A DNA stretch of 64,000 bases from Betaproteobacteria bacterium HGW-Betaproteobacteria-16 (GTDB taxonomy: Bacteria > Pseudomonadota > Gammaproteobacteria > Burkholderiales > Burkholderiaceae_C), in contig PHCQ01000014.1 of the NCBI GenBank assembly GCA_002840835.1, positions 1 to 64,000 of the forward strand, written 5' to 3'. Within the stretch, counting starts at the first letter, position 1. Each line of letters begins with the position of its first letter. A program made the translations under genes and the position numbers. This document shows, piece by piece, positions 11,735 to 20,965 of this stretch. The notes beneath the pieces are model-generated. The model had not been told where the DNA came from and made no database searches. It saw only the letters and a list, made by a program, of their open reading frames with translations.

Positions 11735-13741
11735 ATGATCACCCTTAAAAATGTTGTACTTCGCCGCGGTGTGAAGGTCCTGCTCGATGGCGCTTCCTGC
11801 GTCATCAACCCCGGCGAAAAAGTCGGTCTGGTCGGTCGCAACGGTGCGGGCAAGTCCAGCCTGTTCGGGCTGCTCAACCACACCCTGCACGAAGACAAGG
11901 GCGACTTCTACGTGCCACCGCAATGGCGCATGGCCCAGGTGGCCCAGGACATGCCGGAGACCGACCAGACGGCCACACAGTTCGTCATTGAGGGCGACGT
12001 GACCCTGCTCGCCGCACAGCAGGAAGTGACCGCATCGGAAGAAAGCGGCGATGGTGAACGCATGGCCCACGCCTACATGGCCCTGCACGACGCAGGTGCG
12101 CACGATGCGCCGGCCCGGGCACAGTCACTGATTCTGGGACTCGGTTTTCGCACCGACGAGCTCGAGCGCCCGGTGAACAGCTTTTCCGGTGGCTGGCGCA
12201 TGCGCCTGCAGCTGGCGCGAGCGCTCATGTGCCCCAGCGAGCTTCTGCTGCTCGACGAACCGACCAACCACCTGGATCTGGATGCCCTGGTCTGGCTGGA
12301 AGCCTGGCTCAAGCGCTACGAGGGCACGATGCTCGTGATCAGCCACGACCGCGAATTTCTGGATGCCGTCACCAATGTCACGGTGCACATTCACAGCGCC
12401 CAACTGACGCGCTACGGTGGCAACTACAGCCGCTTTGAAGACATGCGGGCCGAACAGATGGCCTTGCAGCAATCGGCCTTTGCCAAGCAGCAGGAAAAGA
12501 TGGCCCACCTGCAGAAGTTCATCGACCGCTTCAAGGCCAAGGCCAGCAAGGCCAAACAGGCGCAAAGCCGCGTCAAGGCGCTGGAGCGGATGGAGAAGAT
12601 CGGGCCCGTGCTCGCCGATGCCGAGTTCACTTTCGAATTTGCCGAGCCTCAGAACCTGCCCAATCCGATGCTGGCCATGAGCGATGCCAGCTTCGGCTAC
12701 CCACCGCCCGACGAAGGCAGTGAACCCACCGTCATCGTGCGCAACATCAGCCGCTCGGTGCTGGCGGGCCAGCGCATCGGCATTCTCGGTGCCAACGGGC
12801 AAGGCAAGTCCACTGTGGTGAAGACCATCGCCCGCGACCTGCACCCGCTTGCCGGGCAGATCACCGAAGGCAAGGGCCTCAACATCGGCTATTTCGCGCA
12901 GCAGGAACTGGACGTGCTGCGTCCCGCCGACACGCCGCTGGAACACATGATCCGGCTCGTTCGCGAGTGCACCGCAGAGGGACGCCTGAGCGGCCAGCCC
13001 ACCCGCGAGCAGGACCTGCGCAGCTTCCTTGGCAACTTCAATTTCACAGGCGACCAGGTCAAGCAATCGGTAGGCAGCATGAGCGGCGGTGAAAAAGCGC
13101 GACTGGTGCTGTGCATGATCGTCTGGCAGCGCCCCAACCTGCTGCTGCTGGACGAACCCACCAATCACCTGGACCTGGCCACCCGAGAGGCCCTCTCGGT
13201 GGCCCTCAATGAGTTCGAAGGCACCGTGATGCTGGTGAGCCACGACCGTGCCCTGCTGCGCGCGGTGTGCGACGAATTCTGGCTGGTGTCGCGAGGCGGC
13301 ATCGAGCCTTTCGACGGCGACCTGGACGACTACCAGCGCTACCTGCTCGACATGGCCAAACAATCACGGGAAGCGCAGCGCCAGGAGCAGCGCGGTGCAC
13401 AACGCACAGCGGCCCCCACCGAAACACCGGCCCCGGCACCAAGCAAAAAGGCCTCGGAGCCCGGCAGAACGCCTGAACAGAAGCGCGCAGACGCCCAGCG
13501 GCGCCAGCAACTGGCCGAAAAGACCAAGCCCTTGAAGAAGGAACTTGATCAAAACGAAAAACGCATGACCCAACTGGCGCAGGAAAAGGCCGCACTGGAA
13601 GCGGCCATGGCGCAACCCGTCGGTCAGGGCGACATTGCAGACATGGGGCGGCGCCTGAAGGCCTTGAGCGATGAAACCGAAACGCTCGAAGCGCGCTGGC
13701 TCGAATTGCACGAAGCCATTGAAGAATTGAGCCGCACCTGA
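11735..13741 (+). CDS. ABC-F family ATPase (YheS-like)
   Basis: This 668-aa soluble protein has two ABC domains and no membrane segments. Walker A motifs are GRNGAGKSS (about 34-42) and GANGQGKST in the second half. Signatures are SFSGGWRMRLQLARAL and SMSGGEKARLVLCM, and both halves have LLLDEPTNHLDL. A charged interdomain linker (about 240-300) and a Lys/Glu/Ala-rich C-terminal coiled coil are present. ABC-F proteins act on the ribosome. The overall form fits YheS more than EttA or Uup. The 115 bp upstream hold no gene. Confidence 0.9.
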   Translation: MITLKNVVLRRGVKVLLDGASCVINPGEKVGLVGRNGAGKSSLFGLLNHTLHEDKGDFYVPPQWRMAQVAQDMPETDQTATQFVIEGDVTLLAAQQEVTASEESGDGERMAHAYMALHDAGAHDAPARAQSLILGLGFRTDELERPVNSFSGGWRMRLQLARALMCPSELLLLDEPTNHLDLDALVWLEAWLKRYEGTMLVISHDREFLDAVTNVTVHIHSAQLTRYGGNYSRFEDMRAEQMALQQSAFAKQQEKMAHLQKFIDRFKAKASKAKQAQSRVKALERMEKIGPVLADAEFTFEFAEPQNLPNPMLAMSDASFGYPPPDEGSEPTVIVRNISRSVLAGQRIGILGANGQGKSTVVKTIARDLHPLAGQITEGKGLNIGYFAQQELDVLRPADTPLEHMIRLVRECTAEGRLSGQPTREQDLRSFLGNFNFTGDQVKQSVGSMSGGEKARLVLCMIVWQRPNLLLLDEPTNHLDLATREALSVALNEFEGTVMLVSHDRALLRAVCDEFWLVSRGGIEPFDGDLDDYQRYLLDMAKQSREAQRQEQRGAQRTAAPTETPAPAPSKKASEPGRTPEQKRADAQRRQQLAEKTKPLKKELDQNEKRMTQLAQEKAALEAAMAQPVGQGDIADMGRRLKALSDETETLEARWLELHEAIEELSRT

Positions 13742-13821
13742 TGGCTTGACATGTTGCTGCGATATCCTGAGCGGATTGTCAATCGGGCGCCACGCCCCTC
13801 TGCAAACCAAGGAAGCACCTC

Positions 13822-14070
13822 ATGATGTCCATTCTCGGCACCTTGTTCATCGGCCTGATCGCAGGTTTCATTGCACGAGCACTCAAACCTGGTGATGACG
13901 GCATGGGCTGGATCATGACCGCCTTGCTGGGCGTGGCCGGTTCGTTCTTCGCCAGCTACCTGGGCGCTGCACTGGGCCTGTACCAGCCTGGCCAACCCGC
14001 AGGCCTTGTGGCCTCGGTGATCGGGGCCATCCTGCTGTTGGTCATCTACGGATTCGTCAGAAAAAAGTAG
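13822..14070 (+). CDS. GlsB/YeaQ/YmgE-family small membrane protein
   Basis: This 82-aa protein is almost entirely hydrophobic, with three predicted helices (ILGTLFIGLIAGFIARAL, GWIMTALLGVAGSFFASYLGAAL, GLVASVIGAILLLVIYGFV). It has the family's Gly-rich pattern (transglycosylase-associated protein family). The function is unknown; homologues are often stress-induced. An AAGGAAG ribosome-binding site lies just upstream. A second ATG three bases in (13825) is equally possible. It converges with dnaB. Confidence 0.8.
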   Translation: MMSILGTLFIGLIAGFIARALKPGDDGMGWIMTALLGVAGSFFASYLGAALGLYQPGQPAGLVASVIGAILLLVIYGFVRKK

Positions 14071-14089
14071 CTCACGATCGGCTGGCAGG

Positions 14090-15529
14090 TCAATAGTCGC
14101 TGCCGCCCCCCATACCGCCGCCCGCCAGGCTTTCAAAGCGGGTGAGCATGTTCAGGAACGCCAGCTTCACGGTTCCGGTGGGGCCATTGCGCTGCTTGCC
14201 GATGATGATCTCCGCCACGCCGGGCTCCTTGCACGCATCCTTGGTGTAGTACTCGTCGCGGTAAATGAACATGATGATGTCCGCGTCCTGCTCGATAGCG
14301 CCAGATTCGCGCAGATCGCTCATCATCGGTCGCTTGTCTGTGCGGGTTTCCACGCTTCGGTTGAGCTGAGAAAGCGCAATCACCGGACACTGCAACTCCT
14401 TGGCCAGCATCTTCAGACCCCGCGAAATCTCACCCAGTTCAGAGGCCCGGTTGTCACCATCCGAGCCACTGCCGCTCATGAGCTGCAGGTAGTCGACCAC
14501 GATCAGGCCGAGCTTGCCGCACTGGCGTGAAAGGCGCCTGGCGTTGGCACGCAGCACGCTGGGCGTCAGGCCGGGTGTTTCATCGATGTGCAAGGACACA
14601 TTGCGCAGCTTCTCGATCGCCTCAGTCAGGCGCGGCCACTCGTCGTCCGTCAGCTTGCCGTTGCGCAAATGGCTCTGGTTGATGCGCCCGATGGAGCCGA
14701 CGATACGCACCGCCAGCTGGGACGCACCCATTTCCATCGAGAACACAGCGACCGGCAGGCCTTCGTTCAGCGCCACGTGCTCCGCAATGTTGATTGCAAA
14801 TGCTGTCTTGCCCATGGAAGGGCGCGCGGCCAGCACCACAAGGTCACCGGCCTGCAGCCCGGACGTCATGCGATCGAGGTCAATGAACCCGGTTGGCACA
14901 CCGGTGATGTCGTTGGGGTTGTCGGCCATTTCCTGCACACGGTCGAGCAGGTCAACGACCAGCGTGTCCATGCCTTGGAAGCCCTCCTTCATGCGCGAGC
15001 CCTCTTCCCCGATGTGGAAGATCTTTTGCTCGGCTTCGTCCAGAATCTTGTCCACCGGACGACCCTGGGTATTGAAAGCCGCAGTGGCAATTTCGTCGCT
15101 GGCCGCTACCAGCTTGCGCAAAATGGCGCGCTCGCGCACGATCTCGGCGTAGCGGCGGATGTTGGCTGCGCTGGGCACGTACTGAGCCAGCGAGTTGAGG
15201 TAGGCCAGTCCGCCCGCTTCTTCCGCTTTGCCCAGGTTCTGCAAGTGCTCAAACACCGTGACCACGTCAGCGGGCTTGCTGGCGTTGACCAGGGCAGCGA
15301 TGGCCGAGTAGGCCAGGCGATGCTCGTACCGGTAAAAGTCGGAATCGTTGACCAGATCGGCCACCCGGTCCCAGGCGCCGTTGTCGAGCAGCAGACCGCC
15401 CAGCACGCTGGACTCGGCCTCAATCGAATGAGGTGGCACACGCAGCTGGGCAATCTGGCGATCACCCAGTGAAGGGTCATCAAGACCCGAATCGAATGGT
15501 GGAAACGGACTGGAAAAAACGGCGGACAT
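14090..15529 (-). CDS. dnaB: Replicative DNA helicase DnaB
   Basis: This 479-aa hexameric helicase unwinds DNA at the replication fork. The N-terminal helical domain (PHSIEAESSVLGGLLLDN...) is followed by the RecA-like C-terminal domain. Walker A is ARPSMGKTAFA (about 235-245) and Walker B is IVVDYLQLM. The arginine-finger/DNA-binding region includes LSQLNRSVETR. The C-terminus is Gly-rich (GGGMGGGSDY). It lies downstream of the rpsF-rplI operon with a terminator between them. No intein is seen. Confidence 0.98.
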   Translation of the reverse strand: MSAVFSSPFPPFDSGLDDPSLGDRQIAQLRVPPHSIEAESSVLGGLLLDNGAWDRVADLVNDSDFYRYEHRLAYSAIAALVNASKPADVVTVFEHLQNLGKAEEAGGLAYLNSLAQYVPSAANIRRYAEIVRERAILRKLVAASDEIATAAFNTQGRPVDKILDEAEQKIFHIGEEGSRMKEGFQGMDTLVVDLLDRVQEMADNPNDITGVPTGFIDLDRMTSGLQAGDLVVLAARPSMGKTAFAINIAEHVALNEGLPVAVFSMEMGASQLAVRIVGSIGRINQSHLRNGKLTDDEWPRLTEAIEKLRNVSLHIDETPGLTPSVLRANARRLSRQCGKLGLIVVDYLQLMSGSGSDGDNRASELGEISRGLKMLAKELQCPVIALSQLNRSVETRTDKRPMMSDLRESGAIEQDADIIMFIYRDEYYTKDACKEPGVAEIIIGKQRNGPTGTVKLAFLNMLTRFESLAGGGMGGGSDY

Positions 15530-15677
15530 GGGCTCTCTTTGGTCAGTCGACGATGGTACGCGTTGAGGCGCCGGAAGTCATGGGACAACCCTGTGGACAA
15601 CCGGTGCAGTGTCGGTGGACTGCGTGGGAATAACGGCATGCCGACGAGCGGTCTGGTGCACGATCCACCCACTCAAG

Positions 15678-15712
15678 AAAAAAAGCCGCCACCCTTTTGG
15701 GGTGGCGGCTTT
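15678..15712 (-). terminator. Rho-independent terminator after rplI
   Basis: A 10-bp perfect stem (GCCGCCACCC / GGGTGGCGGC) with a short loop is followed on the minus strand by a run of at least seven T. It ends the rpsF-priB-rpsR-rplI transcript before dnaB. Confidence 0.85.
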
Positions 15713-15745
15713 TGGTGCGGCACCTGTGGGCGCCAGCAAAAAGGA

Positions 15746-16198
15746 TCAGGCCGACTCGCCGAGCACGGTCACAGCCACTTCCACGGTCACGTCGGTGTGC
15801 AGGTTCACGCTCACCGTGTAGTCGCCCACATTCTTCAGGGGACCGTTGGGCATGCGCACTTGCGATTTGGCGACCTTGAAGCCCTGCTTGTTGAGCTCTT
15901 CGGACACATCGTGGTTGGTGACGGAGCCGAACAGGCGACCGTCCACACCGGCTTTTTGCGACAGCTTGACCGTCACAGCAGCCAGTTTCTCACCCAGGGC
16001 TTGCGCTTCGGCGAGCTTGGCGGCGGCCACTTTTTCGAGTTCGGCGCGGCGGGCTTCGAATTCAGCGATGGCGCCTTGGGTGGCGCGACGGGCGCGGCCG
16101 GAAGGGATCAGGAAGTTGCGGGCGTAGCCGTCCTTGACCTTGACCACGTCGCCGAGCGCGCCGAGATTGACAACTTTGTCGAGCAGAATGATTTGCAT
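15746..16198 (-). CDS. rplI: 50S ribosomal protein L9
   Basis: This 150-aa protein begins [17 protein letters not shown] and has the conserved [13 protein letters not shown] segment, a long central helix, and the C-terminal domain that contacts 23S rRNA. The start is the ATG at 16198, which gives the standard L9 length; the track's start at 16300 lies inside rpsR. It is the last gene of the rpsF-priB-rpsR-rplI operon, with 13 bp to rpsR. Confidence 0.98.
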   Translation of the reverse strand: MQIILLDKVVNLGALGDVVKVKDGYARNFLIPSGRARRATQGAIAEFEARRAELEKVAAAKLAEAQALGEKLAAVTVKLSQKAGVDGRLFGSVTNHDVSEELNKQGFKVAKSQVRMPNGPLKNVGDYTVSVNLHTDVTVEVAVTVLGESA

Positions 16199-16211
16199 GT
16201 CAGGCTCTCTT

Positions 16212-16493
16212 TCAGACGCGATGCTGGTCGCTGTAGGGCAGCATGGCCAGGAAGCGTGCACGCTTGATGGCGGTGTTGACCTGGCGCTGGTAGAAGGCAC
16301 GCGTGCCGGTCAGGCGTGCGGGAATGATCTTGCCGTTCTCGGCGATGAAGTCGCGCAGGACGTCCACGTCCTTGTAGTCGACTTCTTCGACATTGGCCAC
16401 AGTGAAGCGGCAGAAGCGCTTGCGCTTGAACAGCAGCGACTGGGTGTTGCGCTTGGGGCGCTTGTCTTTGTTGAAACGTTTGGGTGCAGCCAT
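16212..16493 (-). CDS. rpsR: 30S ribosomal protein S18
   Basis: This 93-aa basic protein has the S18 core [25 protein letters not shown], which binds 16S rRNA next to S6. It has a longer basic N-terminal tail ([18 protein letters not shown]) than the E. coli protein. It lies between priB and rplI. Confidence 0.98.
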   Translation of the reverse strand: MAAPKRFNKDKRPKRNTQSLLFKRKRFCRFTVANVEEVDYKDVDVLRDFIAENGKIIPARLTGTRAFYQRQVNTAIKRARFLAMLPYSDQHRV

Positions 16494-16504
16494 GATGGGC
16501 CTTC

Positions 16505-16792
16505 CTATGTTTTGCTGAAATCTTGGATATGGAACACAACGCCTTTGCCGTTGCGTGCACTCGCCATGAAGCCGTGAAACTCACAGACCGCGTCAAGTCC
16601 CTGGCGGGACAACACTTCGGCCTGGGCACCAAAGGCAATCGCCTTCAGTTGCAGCTTCACCTGCCGCGGAGTATCCAACTCGACGATCTGGGACTCGTGT
16701 TCAAGCACCAGATTGACCGCCGGTATGCCTGCCGGGGTGTAGCGCATGCTCTGCACTTGCACCACCAAGGCGGACAACTGGAGTTGGTTCAC
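16505..16792 (-). CDS. priB: Primosomal replication protein PriB
   Basis: This 95-aa single OB-fold protein is a single-stranded DNA-binding component of the PriA-dependent replication restart primosome. The sequence [33 protein letters not shown] is typical of beta-proteobacterial PriB. The start is a GTG at 16792, shown as M in the track. It sits between rpsF and rpsR, its conserved place. Confidence 0.93.
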   Translation of the reverse strand: MNQLQLSALVVQVQSMRYTPAGIPAVNLVLEHESQIVELDTPRQVKLQLKAIAFGAQAEVLSRQGLDAVCEFHGFMASARNGKGVVFHIQDFSKT

Positions 16793-16817
16793 CCGCTGAC
16801 GATGTCACGCAGCCGCA

Positions 16818-17192
16818 TCAAGCAGCGGCCTGTTCCTGCGGTTGTTGCTGGGACTTGCGGGCCTCTTCGCGCTCGACCGACTTCATCATGGACGAAGGGC
16901 CGGTTTCGGCTTTTTTCTTCAGCACCGTCAGGTGACGCAGCACCGCATCGTTGAACTTGAACGCGTGTTCGAGTTCGGCCATCACGGCCTGGTCAGCCTC
17001 GATGTTGACGCAGATGTAATGAGCCTTCGACAGCTTGCTGATCTGGTACGCCAATTGACGGCGACCCCAGTCTTCAACGCGATGGATCTGACCGCCGCCG
17101 GCGGTGATCATGCCCTTGTAGCGTTCCAGCATGGCCGGAACCTGTTCGCTTTGATCCGGGTGGATCAGCAAAACGATTTCATAGTGACGCAT
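16818..17192 (-). CDS. rpsF: 30S ribosomal protein S6
   Basis: This 124-aa protein begins [25 protein letters not shown], with the [17 protein letters not shown] segment that packs on S18. It has a Gln/Ala-rich acidic tail ([12 protein letters not shown]). It is first in the ribosomal operon, so the promoter should lie in 17193-17290. Confidence 0.98.
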   Translation of the reverse strand: MRHYEIVLLIHPDQSEQVPAMLERYKGMITAGGGQIHRVEDWGRRQLAYQISKLSKAHYICVNIEADQAVMAELEHAFKFNDAVLRHLTVLKKKAETGPSSMMKSVEREEARKSQQQPQEQAAA

Positions 17193-17294
17193 AGACTCTC
17201 CTTGTGGATTCGCCCACCGACTTCAGCGGCGGGACTGGATGAAAGCTACCCCCAGCGTCGATTGGGGTGCAGCAAGGCAAGCCCGCGATTCTAA

Positions 17295-17330
17295 CAAAAA
17301 AACCCGGCCAGTCGCAAGACTGGCCGGGTT
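17295..17330 (-). terminator. Rho-independent terminator after the SSS symporter
   Basis: A 13-bp perfect stem (AACCCGGCCAGTC / GACTGGCCGGGTT) with a GCAA loop is followed on the minus strand by seven or more T. It ends the DUF4212-SSS transcript ahead of rpsF. Confidence 0.88.
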
Positions 17331-17392
17331 ACTGAGCATCAACCTGCGCCGGGGCGCCGGTCGGATCCAAGCAGAAGGGGCGACGCCAGGCG

Positions 17393-19510
17393 TCAGGCCG
17401 CCTTCAGGCTGGGGTAACGCACATGCTCCACCAGCTCTTGAACCTTGCGGCTGGGCGCGGGGGTGACCAGGCTGAGCACGATGATCACGGCAAAGCCCAA
17501 AGGCACACCAAAGACCCCGGCGGAGATCGGCTGGATGCCCCACCACAGCTCCACCGGCGATGTCACACCAAACAGGCCGCGCATCCAGGGCTGGGTCGTC
17601 ACCATGTAATAGAAGGTGGTACCCAATCCGGCGATCATCCCGATGGAAGCCGCGATGCCTGTGGCGCGTTTCCAGAAGATGCCGAGCACCAGTGCCGGGA
17701 AAAACGCCGCTGCCGCGAACGAGAACGCCGCCGATACCAGGAACAGAATGTCCGCCGGTTTCTGCGCCGCCACGTAAGCCGCCGCCAAGGCCACGATCAG
17801 CAGCAACATCTTGGAGATGGTGACGCGACGGGCTGTGGAGGCGTTCGGATCGATCATCTTGTAGTACAGGTCGTGCGACAGCGCATTGGCAATCGTCAGC
17901 AGCAGGCCATCAGCGGTTGACAGTGCAGCGGCCAGTCCACCAGCGGCCACCAGGCCAGAGATCACATACGGCAACCCCCCGATCTCAGCGGTGGCCAGCA
18001 CGATGATGTCGCCACCGATGGTCATCTCGTTGAGCTGCAGGATGCCGTCCTTGTTGATGTCCGTGATCGACATCAGCGACGGGTCCACCTTGTTCCACGA
18101 TGCCACCCAGGCAGGTAGCTGGTCAAACGGCGTCCCGACGACCACGTTGAACACCTCGTATTTCACCAGCACGGCCAAGGCCGGCGCAGTGAAGTACAGC
18201 AGGAAGATGAAGAACAGCGACCAGGTCACCGACTGCCGGGCTTCCTTCACGCTGGGCACCGTGTAATAGCGCATCAGGATGTGAGGCAGCGCTGCAGTAC
18301 CGATCATCAGGCAGAAGATGAGCGCCAGGAAGTTCCGCCGCGAGGTGTCGTAAGCCGCCACCGCGGTCGCATCACCGTTCGGGTCACCCGCGAACTGCTG
18401 TGCATGAGGCGGCATGCCGTTGAGTGGCTTTGACTTGGTGTCTGCCGCAGCCTTTCCCCGGGTCCAGGCGGCTTTGGCGGCCGCTTCGTCCTTGGGCAGG
18501 TCTGCAATCGCCTTTTCCGCCGCAGCGATGTCGCTGGATGGCGCATTGGTGGCACGCAGTTCGGTCAGCCTGGCTTCCGCAGCGGCCTTGTCGGCCACGA
18601 GTGCAGCCGCCGGGTCCTTGAGCTTTTCGGCCAGCGCTTCGGAACGCGCCTTGAAGATACCTCGGACCTCCAGCTCCTTGGGATCTTCGGTCAGCAGTTT
18701 TTCCTTCGCCGACACCTTCTCCAGCTGGAAGCCGTAGATGGCCTGAGGGACGGGTACGCTGGTCTGCTTCACGGACAGCCACACCACCGGGATCATGTAG
18801 GCCACGATCAGGATGATGTACTGCGCCACCTGCGTCCAGGTCACCGCACGCATGCCGCCCAGGAAAGAGCACACCAGAATGCCGCCCAGCCCCAGGAACA
18901 CACCAAGCTCGAACGCCACACCGGTCAGGCGCGACGTGATCAGACCCACGCCGTAGATCTGCGCCACCACATAGGTGAACGAACACAGAATGGCAGCAAA
19001 GATGCCAATGAAGCGCGGCAGGTTGCCGCCATAACGCTCACCCAGAAAGTCGGGAATGGTGAACTGGCCGAACTTGCGCAGGTAAGGCGCCAGGAACAGC
19101 GCCACCAGGCAGTAGCCACCGGTCCAGCCCATGATGAAGGCCAGGCCGCTGTAGCCGGTGAGGTAGAGGGTACCCGCCATGCCGATGAACGAGGCAGCCG
19201 ACATCCAGTCGGCGCCCGTGGCCATGCCGTTGTAGACCGCCGGGACCCGTCGACCCGCCACGTAGTACTCGGCCGCGTCGGTGGTGCGGCTCATGATGCC
19301 GATGCCAGCGTACAGGCCGATGGTGGCGAGCAGGAAGATGAAGCCGATCCACTCGCGGGAGAGGCCCATTTGTTCCAAGATGGCAAGCACGACCACGAAG
19401 AGGAAGAAGCCCCCCGTGTACCACTTGTAGACCTTGTTGAGTTGTTGCTTGAATGCGCGATTGGAGTCTCCGGCACTCATGCCGGCTTTGGTTTCGAACA
19501 TGCCAGCCAT
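17393..19510 (-). CDS. Sodium:solute symporter, VC_2705-like subfamily (acetate/carboxylate type)
   Basis: This 705-aa inner-membrane SSS-family symporter has about 13 helices and the conserved start of the fold (YYVAGRRVPAVYNGMATGADWMSAASFIG). It probably imports acetate or a related carboxylate with Na+. An unusually long hydrophilic segment of about 140 residues (about 253-392, Ala/Lys/Glu-rich) separates two helices. A canonical EF-hand-type loop, DINKDGILQLNE, lies at about 484-495, just before the GGDIIVLATAEI helix. The start is set to 19510, 4 bp after the DUF4212 stop, with GAGGAAT as ribosome-binding site. The track's start at 19537 overlaps that gene. Confidence 0.88.
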   Translation of the reverse strand: MAGMFETKAGMSAGDSNRAFKQQLNKVYKWYTGGFFLFVVVLAILEQMGLSREWIGFIFLLATIGLYAGIGIMSRTTDAAEYYVAGRRVPAVYNGMATGADWMSAASFIGMAGTLYLTGYSGLAFIMGWTGGYCLVALFLAPYLRKFGQFTIPDFLGERYGGNLPRFIGIFAAILCSFTYVVAQIYGVGLITSRLTGVAFELGVFLGLGGILVCSFLGGMRAVTWTQVAQYIILIVAYMIPVVWLSVKQTSVPVPQAIYGFQLEKVSAKEKLLTEDPKELEVRGIFKARSEALAEKLKDPAAALVADKAAAEARLTELRATNAPSSDIAAAEKAIADLPKDEAAAKAAWTRGKAAADTKSKPLNGMPPHAQQFAGDPNGDATAVAAYDTSRRNFLALIFCLMIGTAALPHILMRYYTVPSVKEARQSVTWSLFFIFLLYFTAPALAVLVKYEVFNVVVGTPFDQLPAWVASWNKVDPSLMSITDINKDGILQLNEMTIGGDIIVLATAEIGGLPYVISGLVAAGGLAAALSTADGLLLTIANALSHDLYYKMIDPNASTARRVTISKMLLLIVALAAAYVAAQKPADILFLVSAAFSFAAAAFFPALVLGIFWKRATGIAASIGMIAGLGTTFYYMVTTQPWMRGLFGVTSPVELWWGIQPISAGVFGVPLGFAVIIVLSLVTPAPSRKVQELVEHVRYPSLKAA

Positions 19511-19514
19511 GGTG

Positions 19515-19775
19515 TTATTCCTCGGTCTCTTCGACACCGTGTTCGATGTCGAGTTTGTTCATGTACCAGGCGTAGTACCCAATGATCACGCAGTACACCA
19601 CCAAGGCGCCCTGGGCACCCATCCAGAAACTGAACGGCCAACCAAAAAAGTTGAAGCTCAGCTCACGGGCGAAATAGCTCACGACGAACGTCACCACAAA
19701 CCAGATTGCTAGCAATATGGCCGTGATGTTGAGGTTTTTCCGCCAGTAGCGGCGGTGCTTGTCAGTCAGTTCCAT
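19515..19775 (-). CDS. DUF4212 small membrane subunit of SSS symporter
   Basis: This 86-aa protein has two hydrophobic helices (ITAILLAIWFVVTFVVSYFA and FWMGAQGALVVYCVIIGYYAWYM) and the family pattern KHRRYWRKNLN...FFGWPFSFWMGAQG. It is encoded directly before the SSS symporter. DUF4212 proteins are regularly paired with VC_2705-type symporters and are thought to be accessory subunits. A second pair lies at 33030-35163. Confidence 0.9.
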   Translation of the reverse strand: MELTDKHRRYWRKNLNITAILLAIWFVVTFVVSYFARELSFNFFGWPFSFWMGAQGALVVYCVIIGYYAWYMNKLDIEHGVEETEE

Positions 19776-19923
19776 GTGATCGACCTCCAGTCATCAACAC
19801 CCTTTCGGGCAAGTCACGGACGCTGCCAATGTCCCCCGGGCAGCCATGCAACCCGTCCGCGTTTCTCGGGAACCTGCTTGCGCCGGCTCCCCCTTTTGAT
19901 GGCTGCCCAGCGGCAGCGCGGCC

Positions 19924-20505
19924 TCAGGCCTGGGCTTGCCCCAGTCCGGTTTCGCGCTCCAGTTGTGCCGCCACTTTGGGCTCGAACTTTCTGAGGTGGC
20001 GAATGATCTTCGCCGCCTCGTCGGGCTCTTGCCGATCCACATGAACCCGGGCCAGTTGGTACCAGCCATAAGGACTCATGGGTTGCAGTTCGGTGTTCTT
20101 GCGCAGGGCTTCCATGGCATCGTCGAAGCGGCGCTGACGGATGAGGCTCAGACCCAGGCCGTACCAGGCCCGGTCGAGTTTGGGGTCAAGTTCGGTCGCA
20201 CGGCGAAAGGCGGCTTCGGCCTCCTCCAATTGACCCATTTCTTCGCAGAGGTAGCCCAGGTTGAACCACGCCGCAGGCTGGTCGGGCTGGGCCGCCACCA
20301 ACCTTCGCAGGTTCTGCTGCGCCCCGGCCTTGTCGCCCATTTCGGCCAGAAGATGGGCGCGGGTGGCAAGCGCATGCGGGTCTGAAGCATTGAGATCGAG
20401 CAATTCGTCCACTTTGCCCAGGGCGCGCTGCCGCTGCCCAAGCAGCACCAGGGCGCGAACCTGGAGCTGGATGAAGCGTCGATGAAGGGAATAGGCTATT
20501 GGCAC
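19924..20505 (-). CDS. TPR-repeat protein
   Basis: This 193-aa protein has about four tandem tetratricopeptide repeats, for example AAWFNLGYLCEEMGQLEEAEAAFRRATELDP and RAWYGLGLSLIRQRRFDDAMEAL. It should be a protein-binding scaffold; the partner is unknown. Its start overlaps the stop of the upstream membrane-protein gene by 10 bp, so translation is probably coupled. No signal peptide is seen. Confidence 0.75.
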   Translation of the reverse strand: MPIAYSLHRRFIQLQVRALVLLGQRQRALGKVDELLDLNASDPHALATRAHLLAEMGDKAGAQQNLRRLVAAQPDQPAAWFNLGYLCEEMGQLEEAEAAFRRATELDPKLDRAWYGLGLSLIRQRRFDDAMEALRKNTELQPMSPYGWYQLARVHVDRQEPDEAAKIIRHLRKFEPKVAAQLERETGLGQAQA

Positions 20506-20792
20506 AGCGCCACCCCGATCTTGAGACAGTGATTGATCTTGGCAAAAGTGACGCCAAGCCAGACGAAGCCCAGAACAAGAAACGCCACCAGAGGATGGTG
20601 GCGTTCAAGTACAAATTTGGGGGTGACCAGTCTGGCCAGTTGCACAAAGGGTTTTCCCACTTGTTGCAGCAACTGGTAGAACAGATTCTCGTTCTTGCGT
20701 TGCCCAGCAAGCAAACCCAGCACCCACTGGCCAAACAGTGCCAGCAGTGCAATTTCGGCAATCAACTTGACCGATGAGATGAAGAAGAGCAT
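20496..20792 (-). CDS. Small membrane protein of unknown function
   Basis: This 98-aa protein begins at the ATG at 20792 (MLFFISSVKLIAEIALLALFGQ) and has two hydrophobic segments: residues about 2-22 and LVAFLVLGFVWLGVTFAKI near the C-terminus. A polar, probably cytosolic, segment lies between them. I do not recognise the family. The 10-bp overlap with the TPR gene suggests that the two products act together, perhaps with this protein anchoring the TPR protein. The track's start at 20831 adds 13 residues without an obvious ribosome-binding site. Confidence 0.65.
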   Translation of the reverse strand: MLFFISSVKLIAEIALLALFGQWVLGLLAGQRKNENLFYQLLQQVGKPFVQLARLVTPKFVLERHHPLVAFLVLGFVWLGVTFAKINHCLKIGVALCQ

Positions 20793-20965
20793 GCAGCCCT
20801 CACATGAATTGGAGCCATTCTGGATTCGCACCTTACCGTGTTCTTACAAATTGTCCCAACTCGGCCCTGACACAGGTCAAACCCTCTCAGTATTTACCCT
20901 CAGTCCAAAATGGGCGCAAGGGTTAGGATGAAGCACCCTTCCGAGCGCCCGATTTCATCTTCCTG

